NCBI GenBank assembly: GCA_015143295.1
Contig: CM026568.1
Coordinates: 13,398,607 to 13,462,606, forward strand
Direction: 5' to 3'
Length of the DNA stretch: 64,000 bases
From: Tetracentron sinense
Lineage: Eukaryota > Streptophyta > Magnoliopsida > Trochodendrales > Trochodendraceae
Position 1 is the first letter of the stretch. Each line of letters begins with the position of its first letter. The translations under genes were made by a program, and so were the position numbers. Of the stretch, positions 1 to 12,959 are shown in pieces. The notes beneath the pieces are model-generated. The model was not told where the DNA came from. It ran no database searches and was given only the letters and a program-made list of their open reading frames with translations.

Positions 1-135
1 ACCTCCCTCGCTAAAGGGCAATGCAAGAAGAGGTGGTTCACTGTCTCTTCCTCCTGACAACACATAAAACACCTATTAGGCAAACACCAACCCCGCTTCC
101 GCAAGTTATCATCCATCAATCATATAATTAGTTAA
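1..135 (-). mobile_element. LINE-1 fragment, zinc-finger region after reverse transcriptase
   Basis: On the minus strand this reads DDNLRKRGWCLPNRCFMCCQ then EEETVNHLFLHCPLARE. That is the Cys/His region near the C terminus of plant L1 ORF2 (zf-RVT), with the usual C-x2-C and H-x4-H-x-C spacing. The element continues off the left edge, and its other border near 135 is not sharp. Confidence 0.85.
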
Positions 136-555
136 ATGTGCTAATGGAGAATGTAAAAAGGTTAAAAAAAGTTATCATCTATTATGGCTTTAAACTTTGT
201 TAACGATTAATAATTCAGTAATTACAGAAATCTACTTGACTTGCTCTTGTTATTTCCTACTTTAAAAGTTAAAAACCAACCAAATGCCCCATCCGAGGTG
301 CTTTTTCCATTACAAAAAATAATGATTTCTGCAAAGCTTCTCATGTCTCTCCAGGATTTATTCTCCCCAACGGTAGCATCCTGGATCAGGTAAGTCCTCT
401 CTCTCTCTCTTTCTCTGTGTGTGTGTGTGTGTGACCGTCGATTATCAAGAGGAACGAGAGGTGGGGTTTGAAGAGTGAGACTGTCGTGCCCTAACACCCC
501 CTCGCTTTCTTTTTCGTGTCTATATACGGGGGGAGGGTGTTAGAGAAAAAAAATA
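136..555. other. Unrecognised intron sequence with a CT/GT microsatellite
   Basis: No coding signal. It holds a compound microsatellite, (CT)n followed by (GT)n, at about 396-433. The open frame across it is not supported as a gene. Confidence 0.5.
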
Positions 556-718
556 TGTTACTTAACTCGAGGGAGTTGGCCAATTCGAGTTGCTTGTCTG
601 ATTCGACCGAGAAACTCGCTCTTAAGGGGCATTTCTGAGTTTTTTCGTTGTGTCGGCTCGAAACCTGATTGAGTAGACTCGGCCGAGTTTCGAGTCAAGT
701 CACTGAGTTTTAGAACCA
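556..718. mobile_element. Remnant of a CGAGT-word hAT-like element
   Basis: The 160 bases repeat the words cgag, gagtc and actcg many times and finish in tttagaaccatg, like the right ends of the other word-repeat elements here. A matching left end and target duplication were not found, so it is called a remnant. Confidence 0.45.
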
Positions 719-3066
719 TGGACAAAAGTAAGATGAAACCTCTACGTCCAGGATTGGTGGGATCACAACCACTTGATCACGACTTGTACATTATAATGGT
801 AATTGGATGGATAGTGGAGTTTGGATAAAAATGATTGAGCATTTGTTTAAATGAGAGTACTTGGGATGATACTACAATCCTGAACAAACCGACCTGGATT
901 CTATCTCATCTTGTAAATGGGATGTATTGCAAGATGATTTTGAAATGGTGGATTTTTTGCCGTTTGAGAGAAAAAATGAGGAAAAAAGCGGGATATTTTA
1001 GTGAAACTTATGGTAAATGTTAACATAAGAGATGCAACTGGAAGGGAGAAAGATATGTTCTGGTGGTGGTGTATGATGATAATCTTATATTAATATAACA
1101 TTCACATTACTTAACTTCAAACTATGTAATAATTAAACAGAAACGTACATCTAATACATGTATTTTTCTCATCAATATCCTATTTCTATTTCCATTATTT
1201 TTTTGTTTTTTGTTAATTAAAATTTTAAAATAAATTAACTTACTGTAAATAATCAATTTTTTTGTAACATAATTATGTAAAGGTTATCGATCACATAATT
1301 GTTTTCATTAGTTATTAAATTAATTTGTACATTTCAATCTACAATATATAGAAAAATAATATGAGTTGGTTTAGGTTGATTATGGTCATATGAAACCAAA
1401 TTTTAGAGAAATTTATTTAAAAAAAACCAAGTTGGAAGAAATTCTGCGATAAATAAGAAATATTGTGAGATGATGCAATAAAATGACGATATTTTAGGAA
1501 TACATTTGAAAACATATGTTCCATCTAGGAATAGATATATCCATGGGGTGCAAAATTGTAACCTATTGCAGTATCGCTGCTATATCACATTTTTCGTAGA
1601 TTTTTAAAACCTTGATTGGAGGTGAGCAATACAACTCATGTTTTTCCATTCAAGTCTACTAAGAGCCAACATTGATGAGCGCCTGTTACCAAATCTTTTC
1701 TCATTATCTCCATCAAAGTCCTTTTCATCCCTCCCTCTCCCTTTTAGAGCCTTCAACATACATTAACTTACTCCTCAGTTCTCACTACTGTTGTCACTAG
1801 TATTCCTTGAAGTTGTTAAGCCTGACCACAGTTAAAGGGGGAAATGAGAAGGGAATCGGCTATCTAACCGAATGCGGGTCGGCTAATCTGCTCATAATAA
1901 AATGATTATGGGAGTTGTAGTCCCATTCGCCTCTAGTTTAGTTTACCATTTGAGTTCTTTTCTTAACAAATACACATAAATGAAATGTTCACGCTAAACC
2001 ATAGAAATACTTTGGAAAAAATACGTACTCTTAACTCAAACAAATTTTGTGAACATTTATGTTAGAACGAACTGTATAATGGTTCCCTTTCCATATAAGG
2101 GACTCTCTATCTCTCTTAATAAAAACACAGATAACGATAGTGATTAAAAAACAACAAATCAGAAAAAGAAAAAAAAAAAAAACAATTTTTATTTGTCTAT
2201 ATTTGTGTTTTAAGTTGGTTCAGAATTTGTTTCTCTAATATACTCTTAGTATCATAAATTAATTAGATAAAGCAATCGAGGAGTATAGAAAAAGGGAAAT
2301 AGCATGGCATCCTTCAGGCTGTTCTCTCCACAATCTTTATTCGGGCCGCCACGGAATAAGGTTGAAGCTTGGAACCCTCTCTCATAACTCAACCCCCAGT
2401 ACGGAATACAACCCTCACACTCTGGGTATTAGAGGAGACACAAATAAACATACATGGAATGAAACAAATGCTATTGACGGACCACTATTTACAATTGTTT
2501 AAATTCCAATAGATGTACATTTTATGGAAAAGAAAAAGAATGAAGAGGCAAAGCACTAACTCTTCTGCATGCTTGACCTATATTGGATTATGGAATTTAG
2601 GCAATACCACGAACTTCCTGACAGAACATATAGGAAATCCACGACACAGCATATTTGTTTCAGGAAACATGAGCAAGGAAGGAAGATCATAGTGCTTCGT
2701 GGAAGCAATGTAATACCTCAAGATGGGTGGCCCTGTATCCAACACAAGGGGTGCATGAAAGTCTTTGGGAGATCAAATTTAAGCAAGATTTAAATAGGTA
2801 GCAAGGGTTGTGGGACGAAGGGGTGCAATGTTTTGGTCGAATCACCCGTCCCACAATCTTGTTGGATGCATTGGGCGGACACGCCTCTACATTGAAGAGT
2901 TGTCTCAAACGAAGAGGTGGGTCATTTTAGAGAGAGTAGGGAATGGTTCGGGTGAAATTGAATTGTTTAAATTGAGGAAATCAATGTGCCACTTGTCATA
3001 AGATGGTAATCCTACGTGGCAATGGCAAAAGGGGAGAATAGATTCTGGCATAGTATTAGTTAATAG
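719..3066. other. No gene recognised; one possible hAT-like end
   Basis: AT-rich intron sequence without a recognised coding match. Bases about 1545-1614 (atatcac...aaaaccttg) look like the right terminus of an element of the GATATCG-word type, but the partner end was not located. The rest, including 2300-2460, shows nothing I can name. Confidence 0.4.
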
Positions 3067-3290
3067 TGTTGGTATAATGTAGTTGTTGGTTTAATCTAGT
3101 TATGAGCCTCTCTTATGTTGTAGAGTGGCTCACACTTATGTTTTTTACTTTGCTTTCTCTTGTATGGGCCTTGGGCCTGAAGAAGAGGAACACGATTAAT
3201 TCCTCATCTCTCTTCTCCCATCTGTCTCCTTTCTTTCTTTCTCTTCTTCTCTCAAACCCTAACCCTAACTACAAAACTGCTCGGTATCAG
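3067..3290 (+). repeat. 5' LTR of Copia-1
   Basis: Begins tgttggtataatg and pairs with 8169-8414. It ends close to aaaactgc, immediately before the primer-binding site. It carries two CCCTAA units near its end that merely resemble telomere repeat. Confidence 0.88.
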
Positions 3291-4062
3291 AGCATCAAAG
3301 AAGGAAAAGGGGGCTTGATTAAAACCACAATAGGCAACAAAGAAAACAGTAGGCCAATCAGCCGTACGACTCAGGCAGCCCATGGGGGTGTTTTGAAGGT
3401 AGAATCTTAGAGCTCTTGACTTTAGAGAATTTTTGAATAAAATATCATGTGATTTAGACCAATATTGAAGAAGTTGCATGGATTTAAAGAAAATTTCAAA
3501 TAAACTCTGAAAAAATTACTGTAGAAGTTCAGATCTGTTTTTATCCAAACAAGTTGTTTGTGTTGTTCATTGGACATGGTGATACTTTTTTTGTAGGAAT
3601 GTTTCTAAACTGGGTTGGGCGATTCCACAAAGATTTGAAGGAGTTGTGAGGTTTTTTCCACGCTACTAGGTACCCTTTTTTTTCATATTAGGGTTTTTTG
3701 TGGCTTGTTTGCTTATGACAGCCCTGATATTGCTTCATTGAGTCTTCTTAAGACCTATGATTGATAGAAGCAAGATAATATTGAAAGCATGACTCTTTAT
3801 TTGAAGTTGGTGTTGAAGTGCAAGATTGGATGTGTGACTTCTTTCTTGCTTTGGGGTTGGAAGTGTGACTCCAGTATTCTAGCAAATTCTGAGTGTGTGC
3901 TTTGAAGAGATTCCAATGTCAAATGAATCTTAAACCTCCATTGAGATACCTTTGAGGGTTAGTATGAACCATGAGGGGTCGAGTAATGACAACCCTCACT
4001 TGCAAATCATGTTAGAAAAACTTGATGGTGAAAATTATGTTTATTAGGCAAAATCTGTTGAA

Positions 4063-4810
4063 ATGTACATTGGAGCGAAGGGTAAATTAGGTTACCTACT
4101 TGGAGAGATAGCAGAACCTGCCAAGACGGACCCTACACATGCTAAGTGGACTCAAGACAATTTGATTGTGATATCTTGGTTCACTAATTCCGTATTACCC
4201 CACATTAATTGGGGCTTGGTGTTCTTGAAGACTACTAAGGCTATTTGGGACACCCTCTCTCAGACTTACTCGAATGTAGGCAATTTTGCCTAGCTTTATA
4301 AAATTCAACGGGATATCTCCCAAACTTGTCAGGGGGAGATGCCTTTGAATATGTATTATTCCAAGTTGAGGAAGAAATGAGCGTAATTTGATCACTACTC
4401 AGACTTTAAGCCTAGTTGTACTGCTGATGCTGTTGCCTTCAAGAATTGGGTTGAACGGGTGCGAATTTTCGAGTTCTTAGCCGGTCTGAATCAGGAATAT
4501 GAAAATGCTCGATCACAGCTCGTAGGTCGAGATCCTCCTCCTGAGACACTTAGCCAAGTATATGCTCATATCCGAAATGAAGCAAACAGACGTGATGTGA
4601 TGACCTCCAGGACGGTGATTTCTTCTGAGAGGTCTGCCTTTTCCTCCACTTTCCAGCGTGGTGGAAGTGGTGGTAGAGGACCTTTTAGAGGTTGAGGTAA
4701 TCGTTCTGATGGTGCCCATTATGATGAAAAAGACAAGTTGAAATGTAGCTACTGTGGGAGGACATGCCACACTCGTGATCAGTGTTGGCAATTACATGGA
4801 TGGTTTACAT
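4063..4810 (+). mobile_element. Copia-1 gag region
   Basis: Encodes typical plant Copia gag sequence (WTQDNLIVISWFTNS; EFLAGLNQEYENARSQLVG) followed by a C-x2-C-x4-H-x4-C zinc knuckle at about 4745-4795. Fossil, not a working gene. Confidence 0.85.
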
Positions 4811-5029
4811 AGAAGGGAGGTCGCTCAGGTGGATATGGAGGTGATTCTCGCCGTCCAGAAGGGTGGCGACCCTTCTGCCCATACTGCTACATCTGCTGCG
4901 ACTTCTAGGTTTATTACAGCGCCGACATCATCTCAGTTATTATCCAGAGATGATATGTAGTCTTTCCGTCACGACCTTGATGAAATGCGTAGGGCCATGT
5001 CCCACTCGGAGATCATTTCCACTTCCTCC

Positions 5030-6765
5030 TTTGCTCAGTTAGGTACATCCGCCATTGCCCTACATGTCTCAGTCCCATCTGCTCCTCACTCTTGGATCAT
5101 TGATTCTAGGGCCTTCGAGCACATGATTGGTATGTCCTCTATTTTTTCATCATATCTTCTTTATTTTGGGAGAGACAAAGTTAGTATTGCGGATGATTCT
5201 ATCTCTCAAATTGTTGGTAAGGGTACCATCCATGTCTCTCCATCTATGCCTTCATCGACTGCTCTACTTGTTCCTAACATTGCTACTAATCTTTTATCCG
5301 TTAGTAGTATTACCAAGTCTCTCAATTGCAGTGTCACCATTTTTCCTTCCCATTGTGTTTTTCAGAAACTGGTGACGAGGCGGATGATTGGCAGTGGTCG
5401 TGAGAAGGATGGTCTCTATCAGTTGGATTCTCCTCCTGGGATGCGTGCTTATCTGTCCTCTTCAGGGCCCAGGAGTAATTTTGACCAGTTGATGCGATGA
5501 CATTTTCGTTTAGGCCATCCATCTTTTTTGTTTCAAGAGGATGTTTCGGTTGTTTCTTTTTTTATCTGCTACTTCCTTTAAATGTGAAACTTGTGAATTG
5601 TCTAAACATTTTAGGGTTTCCTATCCTCCTAGTATATCTTAATGCAATTCACCTTTTGAGTTTGTTCATTCTGATGTTAGGGGACCTGCACCCACGCATT
5701 TTGTGTTTGGTTATAAATATTTTGTTACTTTTGTAGATGATTTTTCTCGTGCCATTTGGTGTATCTTCTTAAGTCCAAATCTAATGTTTATGCTTTTTTT
5801 AAAGCTTTCCATAAAATGATTTATACTCAGTTTGATGCTAAGCTTAAGATACTTCGTTCTGATAATGGTGGGGAATATCTGAATGTGGACCTGTGCACCT
5901 ATTTTAATAACCATGGTATTGTTCACCAAACCACTTGTGTTCACACTTCATAGTAGAATGAAGTAGTTGAACACAAGAATAGACACCTCCTTGACATTAC
6001 CAGATCTCTTCTTCTTGCCATGTGTCCCTAAATACCTTTGGTCTGAAGTCCTACTTTTCGTTGCCTTTCTTATGAATAGAATGTCCTCCCGGATCTTGGG
6101 CTTCAAAGCTACATTGGATGTCCTTTCACCTACATCTCCCCATTTTTCTATACCACCCAAAGTATTTGGGTCGGTCTGTTTTGTGCACGTGCCCAAACCT
6201 AACCGCACCAAACTTGATCCTCGTGCTATCAAGTGTGTGTTCCTTGGATATTCCCCCACTCATAAGGGTTATAAGTGCTACCATCTTCCTTTCAAGCGGA
6301 AGTTTCTGTCTATGGATGTCTCTTTCTTTAAGGATGTTCCTTACTTTCCTCCTCTAAAAGCTCTTCCGGGGGAGAATGTTGATGTTGAAGTGTTGTCTTC
6401 TCTTATACCTCTTCCTCGTCCTATTTTCGATATCCCTGACTCTATTGTGATTGATATTGGACATGCGCAAGAGAAAAAATTGCAGGTTTACTCCAGGGGA
6501 TCACGACCTATGTCTCATTTTCCCTGCCATGATTCTCCCTTGGATCCAAATCCTTCCAACTCAGGTAATGATTCTGATTCAATAGTTGATGATTCCGATC
6601 TCCCTATTGCCATTAGAAAGGGAGTTGGATCTTGCACTCACCATCCTATCTCAAATTTTGTTTCTTACAACTCATTATCTCTTTCATATTGTATTTTTTC
6701 CTCTTCTTTGTCTTTGGTGTCCTTGCCTTGCAGTGTTTCTAAAGCACCGGCTCATCCTAAGTGAA
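5030..6765 (+). mobile_element. Copia-1 protease and integrase region
   Basis: A protease-like segment (SWIID) lies near 5090, and GAG-pre-integrase and integrase-core segments (LRSDNGGEY, near 5850) follow. The integrase tail (KVFGSVCFVHVPKPNRTKLD) is at about 6160-6230. Order and content are those of Copia pol. Confidence 0.85.
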
Positions 6766-6769
6766 AGGA

Positions 6770-8162
6770 TGCGATGTGTGAAGAAATAAGGGCTCTTGAG
6801 AAAAGTGACACATGAGAAATTGTTGACCTACCAAGGGGAAAGAAACCGGTTGGATGCAAGTGGGTTTTACAGTGAAATACAAGTCAAATGGTTCTGTGAA
6901 AAGATACAAGGCTAGACTGGTTGATTCTCTCTCTGACTGCTAACCAAGATTGACCTCTTCATCAATTTGATGTGAAAAATGCCTTCCTTCGTGGAGACTT
7001 AGTGGAGGAAGTTTAGATGACTTCCTCTTGGTTTTAGCTTCCCCACAGCACAAGGGAAAATTTGTAAATTAAAAAAGGCCCTATATGGGTTGAAACAGTC
7101 CCCCCGTGCCTTGTTTGAAAGGTTCAGTGGTGCCATGAAGAAACAAGGGTATACTCAAAGCCAAGCCGATCATACCCTGTTTATCAAACAATGTCAGGGT
7201 ACGACAACTGCCCTTATAATCTATGTTGATGACATAGTGTTGACAGGGTTTAATGCGAAGGAAATTAAGAGGTTAAAATCTCAATTGGCTAAAGAGTTTG
7301 AGATAAAGGACTTCGGGCAGTTAAGGTACTCTCTTGGCATAGAAGTTGCCATTTCAGGGAAAGGAGGAATTTTTATCTGACAAAGGAAATACATCCTCGT
7401 TCTTCTCAAAGAAACATGGATGATGGGATGCAAGCCTTTGAATGCACCAATAGAGCAGAACAACAAGTTAGTAGATGATGGTGGTGAGCCTTTTAATGAT
7501 GCAGGCAAATATCAAAGACTTGTTGGTTGTCTTATTTATCTCTTTCTCACTTGCCCTAATATAGCCTATGCAGTTAGCTTGGTGAGCCAGTTTATGCATG
7601 CCCTAAAAAACCTCTCATCAAGAGACAGTCTACAAGATTCTCAGGTACTTGAAATCCTCTCCTGGGAAAGGGATTCTCTTTGACTGTCATGGGCACTTAA
7701 GAGTAGAAAGATACACCGATGCTGATTGGGTAGGATCTGTCTCAGATAGAAGATCTACATCTAGATATTGGACAAACTTGGAGAAGCAAGTAGCAGGCTG
7801 TTGTGGCGAGGTCTAGTGCAGAGGCTGAGTTTAGAGCCATGACTCATGGAATATGTGAATTGTTATGGGTAAAGATTTTTCTAATGGAGCTTGGATTTCC
7901 AGTAGACAAGCCTTTGAGTCTTTATTGCGACAACAGAGCTGCAATTAGCATTGCACACAACCCAGTCCAGCATCACAGAACCAAACATATTGAAATTGAT
8001 TGTCATTTCATCAAAGAAAAAATCAGCTCTGGAGAAATTTGCATTCCCTATGTAAAGACTGGTGACCAACTTGCAGATATCCTTACCAAAGGAGTCCCAA
8101 GCTATCGCATATCTGATATGCTTAGCAAGGTGGGCATGTGTGACATATACGCACCAGCTTAA
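6770..8162 (+). mobile_element. Copia-1 reverse transcriptase and RNase H region
   Basis: The reverse transcriptase core YVDDIVLTG lies near 7224-7250. The RNase H block (SSAEAEFRAMTHGICELLW; LYCDNRAAISIAHNP) occupies about 7800-8160, ending just before the purine tract and 3' LTR. Confidence 0.88.
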
Positions 8163-8168
8163 GGGGAG

Positions 8169-8414
8169 TGTTGGTATAATGTAGTTGTTGGTATAATCTA
8201 GTTATGGGTCTCTCTTATGTTGTAGAGTGACCCACACGTATGTTCTTACTTTGTTTTCTATTGTATGGGCCTTGGGCCCAACTATTTTATTAGCCAAGTT
8301 AATATAGCTAGTAGAGAAGAGGAACACGACTAATTCCTCGTCTCTCTTCTCCCATCTATATCCTTTCTTTATTCCTCTTCTTCTCTCAAACCCTAACCCT
8401 AACTACAAAACTAC
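8169..8414 (+). repeat. 3' LTR of Copia-1
   Basis: Direct repeat of 3067-3290 with scattered substitutions and small length differences. Its right border abuts a TA-rich stretch of a GAGGCTT-word element. Confidence 0.86.
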
Positions 8415-9088
8415 TAATATATATATATATATATATTTGTATTTGCGTACATGTGTGTGCATGTGGGTGCTCGTGTACATATAGAAAATACTATATAAAT
8501 TATTACTATCAAAAAAATAAATATAAGAAGGGCAAAAAATGCTGAAATTTAAATTTACCTTTTTATTCATACACTACTGAAGATGAGCAATCATCAATTC
8601 ATGTGGTGGATTTAGAATTTTAGTAAAAAGTTGCTAAGAAGTCATGAACTACATTGTAAGCCAGTGACTCCAAATTTTTGCAATGTCTAGTAGGGAAATT
8701 AGTGTGACTAGACTCAAAAGGTTTTAAAAGCCTAAATATGTTAAACATAATAAATTAAGTGTTAGTTGAAACCAATATCAACATCATCATCGCTTTTAAC
8801 GTCTTATCTGAAATAATGTGTTATTTGCTATTAATTGAGACAAATGACAAATTTAAAATAAAATGCAACATTTAAGTCTCAGTTTATTGCTAGAACCATA
8901 ATTTTAGTTAATTTATAAGATGTACGCTATAAACATAAAGGGAGTCTCAAGGTGTGAGACGTGTTCCCCATGTGAGCTTCATACTTTGAGGCATGCCTTA
9001 TGAGATTTAAGCCTCATGGTTTCATCTCGAGGCATTTTTCTTAAGCCTCGCTTCGAGGCGTAAACCTCACACACCTTTTAAAACACTG
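8415..9088 (-). mobile_element. GAGGCTT-word hAT-like element, copy 1, one end missing
   Basis: Reverse complement of most of 19553-20361, including the shared core (caaatttttgcaatgtctag; ctaaatatgtt...aacataataaattaag). The right end (in + orientation) is packed with gcctcg/gaggc words and stops at acactg. About 200 bases of the other end are absent: homology begins exactly where the Copia-1 LTR ends and is not found on that element's other side. Confidence 0.75.
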
Positions 9089-10239
9089 AGCTACAGCCTA
9101 AAGGTGTTGATCCAATATGTTTGACAATGAGTATATAGTTTAGGGGGATACTGCAAGGTGATGAAGTGTTAGTTGACAGCTATACTAATAGGTCTATAAC
9201 CTAGTGATTGGGCTTGTGTTAGTGAACCGAATGAGGTATTGGCTGTATATTCCACCATATTAATACGTATCCTTTGATATGTATCCTTTTTTGAGGTTTC
9301 TGAAACAAAACTCTAATGTCAAAGACTCAAAAATACACCATACAATACATATCATACTATTTCAATTATTTTGCATATCAAAATTGAGAGTAACCTCCCC
9401 TCCTCCCTTTTTCAGCTTTATGAACCTCATTTTCTTCCTTCTTTACTCCTCTCCAAACCTTGTGTTCTAGCCCTAAAAAAAATTGTCCATCTTTAACAAA
9501 TCATTGAAAAACCTATTTGATTTTTTTGGAGATAAAATCAAATGGGATATTCCACACTATTCATCTAGGTATTCTCCATTCTTTTTATTTTCAAAATTTA
9601 AGGTCCCAAATCCCTTGAAATGAAAGGGGAATGGCTAAAAAATAGATCATCAGATCTTTAGATTTGGCTTCATTAAGGTGATTTAATCTTACATTTTTTA
9701 GTTTTTCACCAAAGCTAAAGATATTATTGAACTTCTTAGTTAGTAAATTTGTATGTTTTATGTACTGAAATGCCTTTATTATGCATTTACTTGTGTTTAC
9801 ACTTGTGTTAGTGCTGGTGTAATCTTAATCTTCTTGTGTTTGCGTAAAATGCATGTTTTATTAATGAATTATGTTTGTATTTGTCTAATCTTATGTTGTA
9901 CATGTAATGGATACGTATACACCTATACACAACGTATTTGTGCTTTTAGGAAGTAATGCATTGTGGTAACTCATATAGACAGTTTAAACAATAGTTATTG
10001 GAATTGATCCATAATATTTGTAGCTTATTTTTGCATTAAAATTTTAAAATAATTGTGGCATGAAATTTGCATGCGTTTTAACGTGTCTTGAATTTTTTAC
10101 ATCATTTTTGTGCATATTGATAAATATCCACGATATGTTTACCAATTTTGACTTACCTATACATGCACCATTACCAATATTATGAATTGTTTCCGAGAGA
10201 TTAGCTAGGACTTCTTTATTCCAAGCCACACTTCCATGT
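9089..10239. other. No gene recognised
   Basis: AT-rich intron sequence with several short open frames that match nothing I know. No terminal repeats were identified. Confidence 0.4.
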
Positions 10240-10875
10240 TATGAAGTTTGAACAAGGGAAGTCAAATGCTCAAGAAACGGATGTTCTTAATGTGGCGGAA
10301 TTTGGAAATGGGGATTTTGTTGGCCAATGTCCACATAAAGACATAGAGCCTTAGGGTTGACTAAGAATGGAGCCTCTAAAGACCGAGGAGAAATCACATG
10401 ACAAAGGTTAGGAAGATGTATAGAGGCCTTACTGCTTGATTCAGATGTTATTGTATTCTACTTAGACTTCTAACACTTCCAAAACACGGGAAAGACGATT
10501 GGCTACGCTCAAACGTATTTCAGACAAGGGTGAGCTTCGATGGAAGCGGTTCGACCTAATTATTGAGATGCCAAGACTAGAAATGTTAGGTGTACAACTT
10601 AAACTTCTCCCACAACCTTACAAAGTGCCATGAATCATGGTGTGTCTTTTGATGATAAGCATTGTTTGGTTACTTACTCTTTAGCTGTAGGCATGCAACA
10701 TATATCAATTTTATCCGATGTGATCCCCTTCGAGTCAAAGTTCGCCATATTTTATTAGGGAGGCCATGGCATTATGATCAACAGGTGGGAAAAGCCAGCA
10801 CTTATGCTTTAATGATGAATACTGGGGACATTTTATTGCAAATGTTGAAAGAATCGATCAACCAAGGCAATAGAT
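10240..10875 (+). mobile_element. Ty3/Gypsy retrotransposon fragment
   Basis: Segments resemble plant Gypsy gag-pol in order: a knuckle-like piece (VGQCPHK), a protease-like piece (DDWLRSNVFQTRVS, near 10500), and the conserved HILLGRPWHYDQQV block ahead of reverse transcriptase at about 10748-10790. Only this short stretch is recognisable and it is broken. LTRs were not found. Confidence 0.7.
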
Positions 10876-11476
10876 AATATGAGACTGACGGTTATTCGAT
10901 CCAACAATAAATGGAAAAACCGGTAATGACCGGATCCAGTGATGGTGGGTATCCTAATATGCGTTCCTTGAGACATTAGCAGCACGATAAGAGAACTCTT
11001 TGATCAGGTACATGCAAAGAAACAACATGAGTTAGGAGGCTAGGGGAGCATCTAACATGTCTAGCAAAGTTGAGGGATTGGGTGATGATGATACTAGTCT
11101 CTATGTTCCTTTTGAGGAGGTTGAATATAAAACATGAAGTGCTTATTAATTTCTGATCTAGTAGCCTTGGAGTACATTGTAACATTTTCTAGTAATCTCA
11201 CAATCTGTAGCATCCTACGAGCAAGATCCTTACATCACAAACCACATTCCTTACCATGGTTCAAACTTCAAAATATTCGTATCGAATCCTGTATTGGTTT
11301 GGCGAATTTAAGATACATATCATGGATATGCTGACAAAATTAAGAAACACTTGGATAAACAGGGAAAAACTTGGATACATTTCATAAAATTTCTTTTAGT
11401 GCAAAGATTGGTTAAAAACAAACTAAATGAAACCCTACAACTATATTTATAGCCATACATATGAGATTTAAGAATT
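10876..11476. other. No gene recognised
   Basis: Nothing recognised; part may be further Gypsy or hAT debris. Confidence 0.35.
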
Positions 11477-12040
11477 CTAAAAGTTAAAAAAGTCATTAGT
11501 ATTTGCATTTCCCTCATCCTCCTGAGTATAAGTCCTTAGAGTCTTTATCAATTCATTGAACTCGCCATCATTCTCATTTCCCACATTAGTCCCAACCCCA
11601 CTTGGCCTAGCCTTACTCAGTCCAGGCCCACTAATACCAGCACTACTGCTATGCCCAACTCTACTATGTCCTACTCTGCTCGTACCAGCTCCACTTGATC
11701 CTGGCTCATCCAACCATTCCCCCGTCAAATTACCGCTAAGGGATTCTCTCTCTACAGCTCGTTGTGTGCCCTCATTGCCTGGTTGATCTCTCTAGGAAAC
11801 TTAGAGATAAGGTAGATGTTTGTATACCCACCTAACAAATGTTGTTTGAATCAAGTGATCCAACCACCTATAGAGTAGAGATTCAAACCCACAAAATCTG
11901 CATCTCATCCTTAACCTACTACCATCTATACGGTTCAAAGACTACCAAGTACCACCCTACATCTTTGACATGCTCTACACTCTTCTTTGGCACCATCTCA
12001 AACCTTTTTAGAAAGAAACAAAGATCTTTAATATATAACC
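11477..12040 (-). pseudogene. hAT transposase relic, BED zinc-finger end
   Basis: On the minus strand, KDVGW is followed by MRCRFCGFES and later FPREINQAMRAH, in more than one frame. This resembles the N-terminal BED zinc finger of plant hAT transposases (DVGW...MRCKFCG...HL...VP.EVR..M..H). An 83-codon open stretch rich in Gly and Ser (GTSRVGHSRVGHSSSAGISG) follows at 11477-11728, as linkers often do. The usual DUF659 and dimerisation domains are not visible downstream, so it is a decayed fragment. It may be a relic of a source for the small hAT-like elements, but nothing ties it to a particular family. Confidence 0.6.
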
Positions 12041-12959
12041 TTTCAGAGTAGCCAATTAATTTATTTATAAATTTTTCTAACAATATAATAAATCAAAAGA
12101 ACCAAAAATCTTGAAATATATTTTTTAAAATTTAAAATAAATTATTGCAGAATATCTACCATTTTAGAGTATATAAATAAGATGCACTTATTTGAATACG
12201 ATATGCATACGCAAAAATATTTTATAAATAAATTGTAATTTTTTAAAACTAAAATTTCAAAAAAATAAAATAAAATAATTGGGTTAGTTCATGGTTTGTG
12301 AATATCATCGATAGACTTAACTCATTTCATTTTTTTATGGATTCAACGTATTTTTTTAAAGAGTGAAGAGTATAGGGTTTTCAATTTTTTAAAAAAACAA
12401 AATGAGGAAAAATCATGGATTTTGCCTAAAAATAGGTTTTTGATCCTTGAATCTCGCACGAAATCAACAAATCTACTCATTTTGGGTTGACTACACCTAT
12501 TTGCATCAATTCAAACAACTAAAATTAAAAAAAGATAGAAAAATAGTTTACTTTTGAGATTTTGGGAATTTTTTTTGAATTTGAAATCAAACACCAAGAT
12601 CTTTGTTTTTGAACCTAAAATTGACAAATGAGTTGTTATTTTAGGCCTAAAATTCGACCAATAAAGGAAAAATAGGCTCACAAGGGGCTCCAGGCAGTGT
12701 TAGAAATCTCATTCTTAGGTTTTTATCGCCTGAATTTTTCCCGGGAGATTTTCAAATATAGAGTTTTTTTTTTTTCTGGTATTTCTTGCCTAAATCTTGG
12801 CAATGATTAGAATAATAATTAAAATTACAAATTGTAGTAATATATATCACATTCATAAATTTCATCAAATTAACAATATTGGGTATTTTTCGCGATATTT
12901 TTAAAATCTCAGCTAAATATCGGGATATTAATTGATAAAAAGAGAAAATTGTATTTCTC
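12041..12959. other. AT-rich stretch with decayed GATATCG-word sequence
   Basis: No gene. The part from about 12690 to 12940 contains cgatattttt and atatcgggatatt words like those of the GATATCG-word elements, but the ends cannot be fixed. Confidence 0.4.

Larger units (their letters stand above)
3067..8414 (+). mobile_element. Ty1/Copia LTR retrotransposon fossil (Copia-1)
   Basis: Two direct LTRs bound an internal region with a primer-binding site matching initiator tRNA-Met (ggtatcagagc, just after the 5' LTR), gag with a zinc knuckle, protease, integrase, reverse transcriptase and RNase H, then a purine tract (aaggggag) before the 3' LTR. Integrase ahead of reverse transcriptase defines the Copia order. 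It is broken, by roughly a dozen or more lesions. The LTRs differ at very roughly 8 percent of positions by eye, suggesting an age of a few million years or more depending on the substitution rate. No clean 5-bp target duplication was seen. Confidence 0.93.

Noticed and set aside
222-497. 91-codon minus-strand open frame
   Set aside because: Its Arg-Glu and Thr-His runs come from the CT/GT microsatellite; no family match and no splice context.
3250-3272. Telomere-like CCCTAA units (also at about 8390-8403)
   Set aside because: Only two CCCTAA units (the plant repeat is CCCTAAA), and they are simply part of the Copia-1 LTRs.
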